From NCBI GenBank assembly GCA_034359265.1, contig CP136895.1, positions 52,966,001 through 53,030,000 of the forward strand: DNA of 64,000 bases, given 5' to 3'. Under the pieces are notes generated by a model. That model did no database searches, had not been told where the DNA came from, and saw only the letters and a program-made list of their open reading frames with translations. Source of the stretch: Canna indica (Eukaryota > Streptophyta > Magnoliopsida > Zingiberales > Cannaceae). Shown here piece by piece: positions 45,461-57,882 of the stretch; within the stretch, counting starts at the first letter, position 1; the number at the start of each line of letters is the position of its first letter. Made by a program: the position numbers and the translations under genes.

Positions 45461-46493
45461 TGAATGTCATCCTAGATCGGTTGTTACCCTATGTCAAAAT
45501 ATTACCTTGTTGTTCTATTCTGTTGAAAATTGATATCTACTGTCGTTGAAGCTCTTTATGCATATTTTATTGATACATGTTGCAAGCATGATATTTCATA
45601 TGCTTATTAGTTGAGGATGCTAGTAGAGATAGTTGCATGTAGTATCTGTTGATAATATCGTTATGTTGTTGTTTATATATTTAATTCATATATGATGTCA
45701 TGACTACTAGCATTCTACATTAGTTGAGTTGCACTAGTGTAAGTTGTTGACATGATGCATAGTTGATCTACTATTGGGCGATGACCTTGGACACTGTTGA
45801 TTTATTGCCCAATGTGTAGGGCAAGTGACATCGGTGATCACCTATTTACCACACATGTGCGTGTGCGGCGTCGAAGTGTTAGACGTCGGCGAACTACCAT
45901 GTTTGGATAGTCGCATCTCTAGCTGAAGCGGACTTGAGGTGCCACTCTTGGGGTGCGAGAGTGCGGGGGAAACCCAATGTCCACTACGCTCTTGATTGGG
46001 TCTATGACCATATATTCATGTAGAGAATAGTTGACAGAGTTGTTGGTGTATGAGCATTAAATAAACTGTTGAATCGTATCTTCCATTGTATACATGACAT
46101 CATAGCATCTTGTTGCAATCCTACTCAGCCTTATGCTAATGTTTGTTATTTTTGCCTCAGATCCTCAGGTATGACGGCATATTCTTATGGGGTTAGCTAG
46201 AGTTTTGGAGGAGGAGACATCTTTCGCACATTATCTTAGTTTCCTATTTTATTAGTTGAACTGTTCACTCCTATTATCTTTTGGACTTGTTTAGACTTTT
46301 GGACTAAAGTTGGATTCCTTTGTTCCTATATGGACTATTGAACTTTCATTATTTGTTATCTTGTTGGATATTTGCATTGGAATTTGGTTGTAATTTAAAT
46401 TCTGTCCACTTGTTGTTTGTTGTTCTGTTGCTAGTTGCACCCCTCCCGAGTGAGGTCCCTTATATAGGGATAAGCCTAGGTGGGGCGTAATAA
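45461..46493 (+). mobile_element. 5' LTR remnant of gypsy element B
   Basis: Matches 51404-52426 closely but lacks the first ~1.4 kb of the LTR; the break point is near GTGAATGTCATCC (45460). It ends about 46493, followed by a primer-binding site. Confidence 0.88.
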
Positions 46494-46494
46494 T

Positions 46495-46511
46495 TTGGTA
46501 TCATAGTTTAG
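46495..46511 (+). other. Primer-binding site of gypsy element B
   Basis: TTGGTATCATAGTTTAG, a decayed version of the TGGTATCAGAAC site in element A. Confidence 0.7.
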
Positions 46512-46657
46512 GATCGTCCTCCTCCATAGGATTTAAGGTTGGGTGTTTAGGTCTAAGGATGAGATTCAATCTTACTTTAAGTTGATAAGTTGATTTTTAA
46601 ATTATTTGGATGTTGATTGAATTTGAAACCTGAGTCGTCCTTTCCTTTTTATGAAGT

Positions 46658-48000
46658 ATGGAGGCTAGAGGTAACGCGGGTGTCTGGACTACCTTCAGAG
46701 GTGGACGCTGAGGCCGAGTTCGAGGCGGTAGGCAGTCTAGCAGACTGAGCGGGTCGATCCAATTCTGACATGAGTTGAGTCAAAATTGGCAGTTATGTCC
46801 CTCTAGCATAATTTTAGCACCGGGCACGCTCGAGCCATAGGCCCAGCCAGAGTAGCACTCGGGGTGGCCGAGTGAGAGGACAGACCGAGCGGATGGAGCC
46901 TCAGCCTGAGTCCGATTCTGAGTTTGATTTTGACTCAGCACGCAGTGTGGATACACCTTCTGAGATGTCTGTTGGAGAGCCTTCAGAGGATTCACCGGTG
47001 CAGCCGCAGCTAGTAGCTTAGTATGACCCAGTGCAGACCGAGTCCCTCGAGAGGCGGAAGCTAAACCGACTGAATCAGTTTATGCGCCAAGGGAGAGGCA
47101 AATTCGATAGCTTTTCTGGGACCACCAACCCTACGATGGCTCAGTCGTGGGTCTGCAAGGTGGAATGAGCTTTTGGTGTTTTTGGGCTATCTCGAGGAGG
47201 AGCGGGTCGGTTTGGCGACTTATTATTTTACTAGGGAGGCTCTGGTTTGGTGGGAGATGGAGCAGAGGCTGTCGAGAGGGAAAACTGTCACTTGGAATAG
47301 ATTCTTGAAGATATTCTTCAAGAAGTATTATCTAACTACTTATGCGAGGCAGAAGTTACAGGAGTTCCTTTAGTTGCGTCAGGGTACGAGGCGGGTGGTG
47401 GAGTATGCTGACGAGTTTGATGCACTCGCGAGGTTCATCCCAGATTTGGTTTCCATCGATAGCAGACAGGCAGAGTTCTTCGTCAATGGACTGAACAACT
47501 CCATTAAGGGATTGATGGCTAGTGAGGAGCTGGAGAAGTATGACAGAGTTCTGAGGTGGGCACTGTGGGTGGAGGCGACTCATGCTGAGATGTTCCCGGA
47601 CCGTCAGCAGGTGGAGGCCAGCCAGCCAGCCAGCTTAAGCTCAGAGTCAGGGTGGCAGAGGACAGGGACTATCGGGATAGTCTCATTCCAAGCAGCGCAG
47701 AGGACGTATAGATGGTGGCAGAGGGTTTGGACAACCACAGGTCAAGAGGGCTAGATCAGCACCAGCCTAGTGTCAGGCATCTTCACGACCCTCACATCAG
47801 TTAGGAGGTCAGATGGGCCAAGGTCAGTTCCACTGCTTTAAGTGTGGGGATGCTTCCCACGCTGTCAGGGACTGCCCACAGGCGCAATGTCTTTGCTTTA
47901 GTTGTAAGCAGTTGGGCCACATCAGTAGAGAGTGTCCGACCAGACAGCAGGCAGGAGGTCAGAGCTCTCAACGACAGTGGCAGAGGGGCTCACAGTAGAG
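46658..48000 (+). pseudogene. gag of gypsy element B, with two zinc knuckles
   Basis: Starts at ATGGAGGCTAGA (46658) and is broken by several stops and frameshifts. Capsid region at 47173-47600 (LATYYFTREALVWWE, RFLKIFFKKYYL, VEYADEFDALARFIPDL). At 47813-47998 two CCHC knuckles are seen, CFKCGDASHAVRDC and CFSCKQLGHISREC, with a basic, Gln-rich linker. These bind element RNA. A stop after EFL at 47371 splits the capsid. Confidence 0.9.
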
Positions 48001-48060
48001 TACTCAGCAGTCTGCTAGAGTGTTTGCACTGACCCAGTAGCAGGCCCAGGAGGCTTCTAG

Positions 48061-48530
48061 TGCAGTTGTGAGAGGTATAATTCAGATTTTTTGTATTCCT
48101 GCATCATTGCTGTTCGATACTGGTTCTACACACCCTTTTATTGCTCCTCATATGGTTGAAAAATTGAATACGGAGCCTACACCTAGCGCGACGAGCCTGG
48201 CCGTGCATACACCATCTGGGGACGTGCTAGTGTTAGAGTGGTAGTTGAGTGGGTGTAGACTCATCTTTGGTGGTCATGTTTGCTTAGTTGATCTGTTGGT
48301 GTTAGATTTCTCTGACTTTGATGTTATTTTGGGTATGGATTGGCTTTCTGCCAACCATGCTAAAGTTGACTGCCATGAGAAGGCTGTGACAATATCACCT
48401 CCGGGATTGCCTTCATTTGAGTTCTTGGGAGTGAGAGAATCCATGACTCCCCTAATCTCAGCACTGTAGGCCCGACGATTGTTAGCTCAGGGTGTCTTGG
48501 TTTCATTGCTTCATTGGTGGGCACTTCCAA
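48061..48530 (+). pseudogene. Aspartic protease of gypsy element B, broken
   Basis: Active-site-like LLFDTGSTHPFIAP near 48110-48150 and the late motif LDFSDFDVILGMDWLSANHA at 48302. An in-frame stop lies at 48241, so it is not translatable as one protein, but the DTG triad missing from element A is present here. Confidence 0.85.
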
Positions 48531-48796
48531 AAGCAATCAGAGTCGGCTTGAGAATTTACCTATGGTATGTGATTTTCCAGATGTATTCCCAGAGGAGTTA
48601 CCAGGATTACCCCCGGTGCGTCGGACTGACTTCACCATTGACTTGCATTCTGGTACTGCTCCTATTTCGAAGGCACCGTACAGAATGGCGCCTAAGGAGT
48701 TGGAGGAGCTGAAGGAGCAGCTGCAGGAGCTGTTGGATAAAGGGTTCATCCGACCCAGTGTGTCACCCTAGGGAACCCCAGTGTTGTTTGTGATGA
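48514..48796 (+). pseudogene. N-terminal edge of reverse transcriptase, element B
   Basis: Reads [36 protein letters not shown], then a stop near 48769 and PVLFVMKKN. Stops where the RT fingers should continue; about 480 codons (rest of RT, all RNase H, integrase finger start) are missing by comparison with element A. Confidence 0.9.
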
Positions 48797-49940
48797 AAAA
48801 GAATGTGGCAGAGATCATGGCTAAGTGCTTGACCTATCAGCAGATCAAGGTAGAGCATCAACGACCAGTAGGGAAGCTTCAGAACATTCCTATTCCAGAG
48901 TGGAAATGGTAGCATATCACGATGGATTTTGTTACTGGACTTCCGAGATCGCAGAGAGGGCATGACTCGATTTGGGTGATTGTTGATCGACTTACCAAGT
49001 CTGCCCACTTCTTGCCGGTGAAGAATACTTTCCCACTTAGTCGATTGGCAGCTCTGTATTGCAGAGAGATTGTTCGGCTGCATGGTGTACCCGCCAATAT
49101 CATCTCAGATAGAGATCCATGATTTACTTTGCATTTTTGGGAGAGTCTGCAGCAGGCCTTAGGTACGCAACTTTGATTTAGCATCGCCTATCACCCTCAG
49201 ATTGATGGCCAGTCGGAGCGCACAATCCAGACCCTTGAGGATCTCCTACGTTCTTGCGTGTTAGACTTCGGAGGTAGTAGGGAGGATCATCTTCATCTGG
49301 TGGAGTTTTCATATAATAACAGCTACCACTCGACTATTCAGATGGCACCATTTGAGGCTCTTTATGGCAGGAGATGCATATCACCAGTGCATTAGGATGA
49401 GGTAGGTGAGTGACGTCTTTTGGGACCAGAGATGGTTCAGCGGGACATAGAGCTGGTGCAGATGATCAGACAGAAATTACTGATAGCCCAGAGTCGCCAG
49501 AAGAGTTATGCTGATCGGCGTAGGAGAGACTTAGAGTTCTCAGTTCGAGATCATTTATTCCTTAGAGTGTCCCCTACCAGAGGTGTTATGCGGTTTGGCA
49601 AGAAAGGAAAGCTCGCACTGCGTTATATTGGCCCATTCGAGATCTTGGAGAGAGAGGAAGCGGTAGCGTATCGGCTAGCATTGCCTCCTTCATTAGCTGA
49701 TGTGCACGATGTCTTCCATGTCTCCATGCTGAGGAAGTACGTGCCTGATCCTACTCACATATTGGAGCAGCAGTCAGTTCTGCTTCAGCCTGACTTTAGC
49801 TTTGAGGAGCAGCTTATTCGAATTCTTGACAGGAAAGAGCATCAGCTACGGAACAAGGTGATATCTCTCGTCAAGGTGGGGTGGCAGCATCATTCTGATT
49901 CGGAGGCCACTTGGGAGTGAGACGAGGATATTTGAGCGCT
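48797..49940 (+). pseudogene. Integrase and chromodomain-like tail, element B
   Basis: Resumes with VAEIMAKCL, then [25 protein letters not shown] (second acidic residue), DGQSERTIQTLED (catalytic E) and a C-terminal [15 protein letters not shown]. At 49830-49918 the tail LRNKVISLVKVGWQHH, SEATWE is in frame with the 166-codon ORF 49420-49920, unlike in element A. At least six stops break the domain. Confidence 0.9.
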
Positions 49941-50006
49941 CTACCCTCACATTTTTGAGACAGGTATTCGAATTTGGGGGACCAAATTCCTATAGGTGGG
50001 GAGGAT

Positions 50007-52426
50007 TGTTATGCCCTGAAATTATTTAAATAATTAATATTATTAGTCGAAGGGCTATTTTGTAATTAATTAGTCGTTCGGGGGTATTTTCATAAATTGA
50101 GTGACTAATTGCTTATTTAAGTTGCTCTAACCCCTTTTTGTCTCCTACTTGCTGTCGACGTGTAACCCGGAGATCGTGAGCACGTGGCGGATCGTAGTGG
50201 CGGTGTGCGACTTTGAAGAATCCAAAAAATTATCCGGAGTCGGTGGACCTTGAGGTAGGATTCTCGTCCCATTTCTTTCTTTTCGTGTAGGGTAACCTCA
50301 GTTTAGGATGAGATTCGATCTAAGATTCTTGTAGATGTGTAGATCTAAAATTTCTTTGTGTTTTATCCGAGTTTTGAAGTGCTCATCCTATCAAAATTTC
50401 GGATTTGATTTCTCGTTGTCGGATCTTGTGTTTTTGTCAAACTTTCCGATGGATTACTCGCAGTCCGAGCCGCCGACGAGGAGACGATCACAGTACACGA
50501 TCGGATCTGTTGTTTTGTGATTTAATCTTATCGTTTGTCGTCATTTTGGTGTCGTCTTCTTCATGCTCGACTCGTTGCCGTCGGCAATAGTGCCAACCGA
50601 CACTATTTTGAGAAGTTTCGCCAAGTTGCGTCGAAGCTCGAGGTCAGGTCTTGGTCGGCGCCGACCGCAGACGACCACCGCCAAGCGCGGCAGCCGCAGA
50701 CGGCCACCGCCAGGCGCGATAGCTGTTGAGAGCTATCGTACGAGGCGGGTGGGTTACCACCCCGGCGTGGTGGCGACGCGCTCCCACGGCAATCCGATCG
50801 ATCAAAACAATCGGGGATGGTGGCGGCGGTTGGTAGAGGTGGCGGTTGATGAAAGTGTCACATGAGCCCTAGGAGATGGGAGAGGATGGATAGTTGGATT
50901 ATAAAATTGTTTTATTCATTTAAGTTGTAGTTGTGTTACTTTTTTATATATCGGGTGTTATATCTTTGTAGTAGTGTTATATATCAGGTTATTATTATTT
51001 GGTAACTGTTTTAGATAAATAACACTATTACATATAATAAGTTGGCTTTATGTATTATAGTTGGTATCATTGCAGTTGTAGCAGTCATTTATGGATTTTA
51101 ACACTGTTATGAGTACTGTTGCTGGAACATATTTAATTATTATTTTGAAATATTGTTGATATTTGAAATATTATTTTGAGGCCTTATGGTGGGTCAAATT
51201 AGTCATATTATATTTGAATTTGTACCTACTCGACGTCCCAAATTCATTGTTGATGTCTGTTTCATCATCCGACTTTCATATTTTAAAAACAGTAGGCATT
51301 TATTGCCTCATTTTGCGTGCCGAGTCGGGAAACATTATTTTAATTGTTTTTATGGTTTTCATTTGAGTTGTTTTGTTGTATTATTGTTGATAAGGTGAAT
51401 CACATCCTAGATCGGTTGTTACCCTATGTCGAAATATTACCTTGTTGTTCTATTCCGTTGAAAATTGATATCTACTGTCGTTGAAGCTCTTTATGCATAT
51501 TTTATTGATACATGTTGCAAGCATGATATTTCATATGCTTATTAGTTGAGGATGCTAGTAGAGATAGTTGCATGTAGTATCTGTTGATAACATCGTTATG
51601 CAGTTGTTTATATATTTAATTCATATATGATGTCATGACTACTAGTATTCTACATTAGTTGAGTTGCACTAGTGTAAGTTGTTGACATGATGCATAGTTG
51701 ATCTACTATTGGGCGATGACCCTGGACACTATTGATTTATTGCCCAAGGTGTAGGGCAAGTGAAATCGGTGATCACCTATTTACCACACAAGTGCGTGTG
51801 CGGCGTCGAGGTGTTAGACGTCGGTGGACTACCATGTTTGGATAGTCGCATCTCTAGCTGGAGTGGGCTTGAGGTGCCACTCTCGGGGTGCGAGAGTGCA
51901 GGGGAAACCCAATGTCCACTACGCCCTTGATTAGGTCTATGATCATATATTCATTTAGAGAATAGTTGACATAGTTGTTAGTGTAGGAGCATTAAATAAA
52001 TTGTTGAATCGTATCTTCCATTGTATACATGACATCATAGCATCTTGTTGCAATCCTACTCAGCCTTCTGCTGATGTTTGTTGTTTTTGCCTTAGATCTC
52101 AGGTATGATGACATTTTCTTATAGGGTTAGCTAGAGTTTTGGAGGATGAGGCGTCTTCCGCACATTATCTTAGTTTCATATTTTATTACTTGAATTGTTC
52201 ACTCATATTATCTTTTGGACTTGTTTAGACTTTTGGACTAAAGTTGGATTCCTTTGTTCCTATATGGACCGTTGAACTTTCATTATTTGTTATCTTGTTG
52301 GACATTTGCTTTGGAATCTAGTTGTAATTTAAATTCAGTCCACTTGTTGTTTGTTGTTCTGTTGCTAGTTGCATCCCTCCCGGGTGAGGTCCCTTATATA
52401 GGTATAAGCCTAAGCATGGTATAACA
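50007..52426 (+). mobile_element. 3' LTR of gypsy element B
   Basis: 2420 bp from TGTTATGCCC (after a polypurine tract GTGGGGAGGA, about 49997-50005) to GGTATAACA. The 3' two fifths match the 5' LTR remnant. GC-rich ORFs at 50405-50865 are not supported as genes. Confidence 0.9.
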
Positions 52427-52957
52427 AGGTGAGTCTCTTCGGTTTCTAGCTTCTTCTGTTTTGAAGGTCCTTGCTCAAGCCAATGGTGAAAAGAAAAACT
52501 AGGACCATGCTAGAGGCAAGGCCGTTGAAGAGAATTCTCGACCCTTACTCATGGGTTTCTCAGAAAGATATGCCGGGAGAGCTCAGTGATGACTAGCCTA
52601 GGCAACATTGAAGCCTTCTCGGATAGGGTAAAAATCGAGATTAAGACCAAGGTTGAAAACTTTGGGCCAATAGATTTCGAGTTTCGATTGGGTTTTAGTT
52701 TTGCATAAATACATGGAGGTGGATGATTTGAAGTCTAAGAAGTATTTTACAACAAATTCTAAGCCTAGAGCTACCTTCCGACTCGATTGCCTCCGAAGCC
52801 GTCGATACTTGAGCTTTTGCGATTTTTCTCGACGAACTTCGTGTGCAAATCAATCACCCAACCTAAAATGAAACACTTGATAAACCCATTAGAATAAGTT
52901 TGTTTTCATCAAAAATAAAGATGGTCACCAAGGTTGAAAACCTTAGTCCAAGACAAT
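52427..52957 (-). mobile_element. Debris with two degenerate family 'S'-like LTR ends
   Basis: GAGATTAAGACCAAGGTTGA at about 52638 and ACCAAGGTTGAAAACCTTAG near 52927, each resembling the inverted start of the family S LTR. Between them no internal sequence is recognised. 52430-52620 holds a short open stretch with no recognised family. Confidence 0.5.
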
Positions 52958-54440
52958 CAACAACTGTTGCGAAGGAGGAAAATCCCTCCCAACACGTGGC
53001 AATCACACCAAGAGCAAAAACTGAAGGGCCACAAAATCACACAACAAAGATACACTGATTCAATCTACCTCGACTGACCCAAAACAGCTGGCATGTTCTC
53101 TCCACTGTCCATTAAGAGTCGGACCTCGGCACTCGCAGCAACTCGATATACACAACAGCTCGGCATTAACAACAACTCAACACCTAGAATTACCTCGGCA
53201 ATAAATCGACACACTCCCAAAATCCAGATGACATCTCTTCAACAGGTCGAGATCAGAAGCTGACGCTACTTAGAGTTCAGCATGAAGTCTTCAAGACTCC
53301 GACCAAACTCGGGGGCTGTGGACTCAAATAGTACTTTTGGGCCCGACTGGATTAGGCCCAGAAGTGCCCACACTCATGAACCAGACTCAAGTCAAGCCAA
53401 TGGCTAATATTGCTCGACCGATTAAAGCTGAAGGTCTACAGCCTCCCCATCGAACAATCGATGATGGCACCATGATGAAATCTCAACCACCTAGCTTAGG
53501 AACGACAATTCCATAGAACCCTCTCAAGGCACGAACTGATGGCTCTCCTTGTCATGATTGCTCGTCGAATGAGAATTAATGCCAAAAAAGGTAGATGGCA
53601 ATTAGCAACTATTGCAAAAGCGGAAAACCCCTCCCACGACGTGGCCACCACACCAGGAGCAAAAACCAAAGGGCCACAAAATGACACGACAAAGATACAC
53701 CGTCTCAATCTACCTCAGCTAACCCAAAACGGTTAGCATGTGCTCTCCACTGCCCATTCAAAGTCGAACCCTAGCACTCGCAGCAACTCGGTATACACAA
53801 GAGCTCGACATTACTACGTAGTAGCTCAACATTAACAACAGTTCAACACTCAGAATAACTCGATAATAAACCGACACACTCCCAAAATCCAGATGACATA
53901 TCTTCAACAAGTCGAGATCAGAAGCCAACACTACTTAGAGCTTGACAAGAAGTCTTCAAGACTCCAGCAAAGATCGAGGGCTATGGACTGAACTAGTACC
54001 TTTGGGCCCAGCCAGATTAGGCCCTTAAGCGCCCACACTCGTGAATCGAACTCGAGTCAAGTCAGATGGCTTAGCCCGAGGGCTCCTCCCAGCCATAGAA
54101 TTAAGGATATTTACGTCCTCATTAATTACGAGGGCTCCTCCTACTTAGAGCTCGCCATTACGTGTTCGACATCTTCGAGATCAGCCTTGATCCATTCGAG
54201 CAACATCCCTACCAGATTAATTATCGGACGACATCATCGCCAATCATCCCTAATCTTGCAATATATATAGACACGACACGCCTCAGGTACCAGATATTCT
54301 AATTTCTATTACCTCCATCTTGAACATATTCTTACTTGAGCATCGAAATATTTTTTATAGCTCCCCTCCATCGAAGTCGCACCTGACCAGGAGATGCATC
54401 GGACCACACTGCTCCGACTTCAGGCAAGAACATAAAGAAT
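52958..54440. mobile_element. Gypsy (Tat-type?) LTR debris with a large direct repeat
   Basis: A ~450-470 bp unit occurs at 52958-53407 and 53603-54074 in direct order (shared ATCCAGATGACAT, GTCTTCAAGACTCC, GACACACTCCCAAAATCC). Within it a purine/G-rich CTCGGGGGC precedes TGTGGACT, like a polypurine tract and LTR start. The end region (54250-54350) has a TATATATAGACACGACACG and ACTTGAGCATCG text resembling R-U5 of Tat/Athila-type LTRs. No coding region is found. Confidence 0.55.
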
Positions 54441-54494
54441 TGATCATAAATGAAACAAAATACATAGTTCATGATATATTCATAGCAATTGCCT

Positions 54495-54735
54495 TTTTAA
54501 AATATAAAAAAATATTATTTTATATTATTTGAATATGAAGTGATGTGGCTTTAATTATTTTTTAAATAAAAAATATCATTTTAATTTATATAGGAAAGTC
54601 ACGTCATTATCTTAAATGGACTACTGACGTACGGATACTTGAATGGATGCTAGAATTGAGATAAATATTAAAGTACGAAATATAATTTGATGAAACGAGA
54701 GAACTGATCGAGAAAAAATGCATATTTAAGTAATT
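54495..54735 (-). repeat. Mutator-like terminal sequence, copy c (inverted)
   Basis: Its reverse complement starts AATTACTTAAATATGCATTT and has TTTATCTCAATTCTAGCATC and GACGTGACTTTCC, matching copies at 28418 and 38790. It ends about 150 bp upstream of the SUN gene start and so lies in its promoter. Confidence 0.7.
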
Positions 54736-54892
54736 AAAATTAAATTAATATTCTTTTAAAGCGTAAGGGTCAAATTGAAAAAAATATAAACCTTTGCCAA
54801 ACTAAAAATAATCCTTCGATCAATTTAGTCATAAGAAGTCCGACGCCTTCTCCTATTTCTTCGCGACAAATACACAACAACCGCTAATCCAA

Positions 54893-57696
54893 ATGCCGTC
54901 GTCCATCTCTGTTCTCCTCCTACCTTTTCCCTTCTCCTGCTATTCTCCTCTCTCTCTCTTAGCCCGCACGAAGATGAAGACAGCCGCAGACGTCGGCACT
55001 AATGGAAGCAGGAGGAAGAGCCTCTACGAGCTGTCTCTCACCGTCGTCCTGCTCCTCTGGTGCCTCCTCTTCGTCCTCCTCTCCCGCTTTGGCTACGGCC
55101 ATCTCCCTCGAGGTTGTTCTCTTTCTCAAAAAAATAATCCTTTTCCCTCTAATTGTTCTTTTTATTTTGTAAAAGCTCCACCTTGATCCATTCTAATGTT
55201 GCATTCTGCACAAAGCTCAAAACTTTGTTACCGGCCTGATGGTATATACGATCGTATGCAGATTTGTTGCCCGGCGGCGACGTTGGGAACAGAAACATTT
55301 GCTGGAGGAATCAGTTAGACTCCTATTCTTCTTCCACGCTGAACAATACTTGCTGTAGTTGTGGATCAAAAGATTCTGAAAACCCAATGAGGGCATTGAT
55401 CGGAGTTCAAGATGCCGTTGACGGTGGAAAAGTCTTGGAACCCAATTCAAGCAAGAAAGAAGAAGGAAACCAAACAAATCATCATGTACGTGCACAATCT
55501 GGATATATAGGCCTTGACGAGTTCAGAAACCAAACACTTCGAAGGAAGGAAAGCGACACAGACAAGCTTCACGGCAAAATTATCCACAGACTTGAGCCTG
55601 GTGGCTTGGAGTATAATTACGCGTCCTCTGCAAAGGGCGCGAAGGTCTTGGACCACAACAAGGATGCAAAGGGTGTAGGAAACGTATTATGCAGGGATAA
55701 AGATAAGTACCTTAGGAATCGATGCTCGACTACTCCCAAGTTTGTTGTCATGGAGCTCTCTGAGGAAACCCTAGTTGACGCCTTTGAGATTGCAAATTTG
55801 GAGCACTACTCATCCAACTTCAAGTACTTCGAACTTTGGGGAAGCTTGAGCTATCCAACAGAGACATGGACGCCGCTCGGAGCCTTCACCGCAGAGAACG
55901 TGAAGCATGCCCAAAGGTTTATGCTTCCCGAACCGAAATGGACGAGATACATGAGGTTAAACTTGGTTAGCCATTATGGTTCAGAGTTTTATTGCACATT
56001 GAGCTACATAGAAGTCTATGGCGTGGATGCCATAGAGCGCATGCTGGAAGATCTTATTGTGGTTCCTGATGAACCTGCAACCACTCACAATTCTGTCAAA
56101 GTAGAGCCTAAGCTCAGCGAAAAGTCTGAGGTTTCTCAAGTTCAAGGTGCTGCAGTTGATGATCATGTAAAAGTAGACCCCAACAAGTCAAAGAATGGAG
56201 TTCCGCCGGAGAGTACACTTCATCCTAAGCAGTCAACTGGAAGAGTACCGAGTGATGGCATTTTGAAGATTTTGATGCAGAAGACAAGATCAATGGAGCT
56301 CAGGCTTTCTATTTTGGAAGAGTACATCAAAGAACTTAATCTAAGATATGGTGAAGCTCTACCCGATTTGCAGAAGCAGTGCTCCCAGAGTGCATCACTC
56401 TTACAGAAAATGGATTCAGAAATGAAGGATCTGATCCGATGGAGGGAGGGTGAGGTAGGTATTCCTGCAATTCCTATTTATCAATGTATACAAGATAAAT
56501 ACTTAGGGAAGTCTTTGCAGTTATTCCCATCAGAGTTAGGCACATATATTTTCTTTTTAGAGTTGAGGTCCCTTGTGTCAATTAGTATCTAACAGATACA
56601 TCTTCCAGGAGGAGGAACTGAGTGAACTTGAGGATTGGAGATCCTTAACCTCAGCTGAACTTGATGCTTTGGTCAGAGACAATGCCATGTTCAGGTCAGA
56701 CAGTAAGCTTTTATTTATTTTTTAATCAACTTCCTGATGCATATTATGTATATTGAGTAGCCTAGAAAGAACTCAATTTGGGTGCTTTACTGTCTTACAA
56801 CACCAATCTGATTTAATTTTTCAGCAAACCGCACAGTAGAGATATCCAAAGATGTGAATTCAAAAGTAGCCACTTCTTTTAAAGGATACAGTTCAACCTA
56901 CTAGTTCAGATATTTAGTTAAACAAAATGCAGAGCTTATTTCTAAGATGTCTTTTTTTCTTAAGCTCTTATTTTGGGTAATCCACTAGATACAAGTACAA
57001 AGTCTTAAGAGGAAATGCATCGACACAACTGCTCTCACTCAGTTGACAAGCTGGGTCTTTAAACCTCATTCTCTTCTAATATAAAGTGAATTTAAGACTT
57101 ATCATTTGCTAGATATCGTTTTATTGCATTTTGTTGAACAAAATTGTAGGAGATACCACACAAAACTTGCGTAAAGTAATTTCACATATGTTTGCCTTCG
57201 TCCTATGTTGTTGCCACACAATTTTTGGATCTGATGAAAGACCTCTTCCCAAATCAGAAAAAGCAGCACACAAAAAATAGTTAGATGCACAAAGCATAGT
57301 TTTAGAGTTAGATATGCAAGTGGTTCCAGCTTTCTATAAAGCTGGAGACGCACTTAAAATCTGATGCTTCTCCACAATGTCCTCTTCTATTAAACTACAA
57401 ATTTAGATGCACTAGAAATCTATGAATATTCATTTACCTAGTAGAGATGTAAACTTTTTTTATTTGATTGCAGAGCAAATTTTGAGCAGATTCAGCACAA
57501 ACAAGATTTCATAGAGAGCAAAGAGATTGCTGTAATTTTCATCAGTCTATTCTTTACATTTCTTGCACTGTTTAAGTTAGCTTGGCACCGAGTTTTGACA
57601 TTGTTCAAGCCCTGTGAATCTCATAAGAGAAGGGAATGGCTGTTAATATTTATAAGTAGCAGCCTCACGTTTCTCATTACTCTATTGTATAGTTGA
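54893..57696 (+). CDS. Mid-SUN domain nuclear envelope / ER protein (plant SUN3/4/5-type)
   Basis: Four exons: 54893-55112, 55262-56454, 56609-56694, 57474-57696; GT-AG and frame agree. From the first ATG 573 aa; from the in-frame ATG at 54974 546 aa, with which numbering follows. One N-terminal membrane helix (about 20-37), central SUN domain about 164-300 ([56 protein letters not shown]), a coiled coil about 385-445, two C-terminal hydrophobic segments (about 490-510 and 526-543). This mid-SUN layout is typical of plant proteins of the nuclear envelope and ER, thought to link chromatin or cytoskeleton to the membrane. The upstream ATG would add a hydrophobic stretch; the downstream ATG looks better for this family. 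A Mutator-like end lies in the promoter. Its decayed paralog is at 10233. Confidence 0.93.
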
Positions 57697-57882
57697 TGCC
57701 CACTTTGCTAATGTTCACTCTTTTTTTAGCAAAAGATAAAATGTTTGACATAGCTATAAAGTGCATATAGTAGAATCGCTTTCTTCTAGTTTACTCAGTG
57801 TTAAAACTTATAACCTACATAGAATTGTTACATATTTGATTTGATTGGTATCTAATATTGCCTCCTAGATGCTCATTCTTCC

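Noticed and set aside
50405..50865. GC-rich ORFs of 61-100 codons
   Set aside because: Inside the 3' LTR of gypsy B, Arg-rich by composition, no recognisable domain.
55217..55656. Minus-strand ORFs opposite the SUN gene
   Set aside because: Antisense shadows of a well-supported exon.
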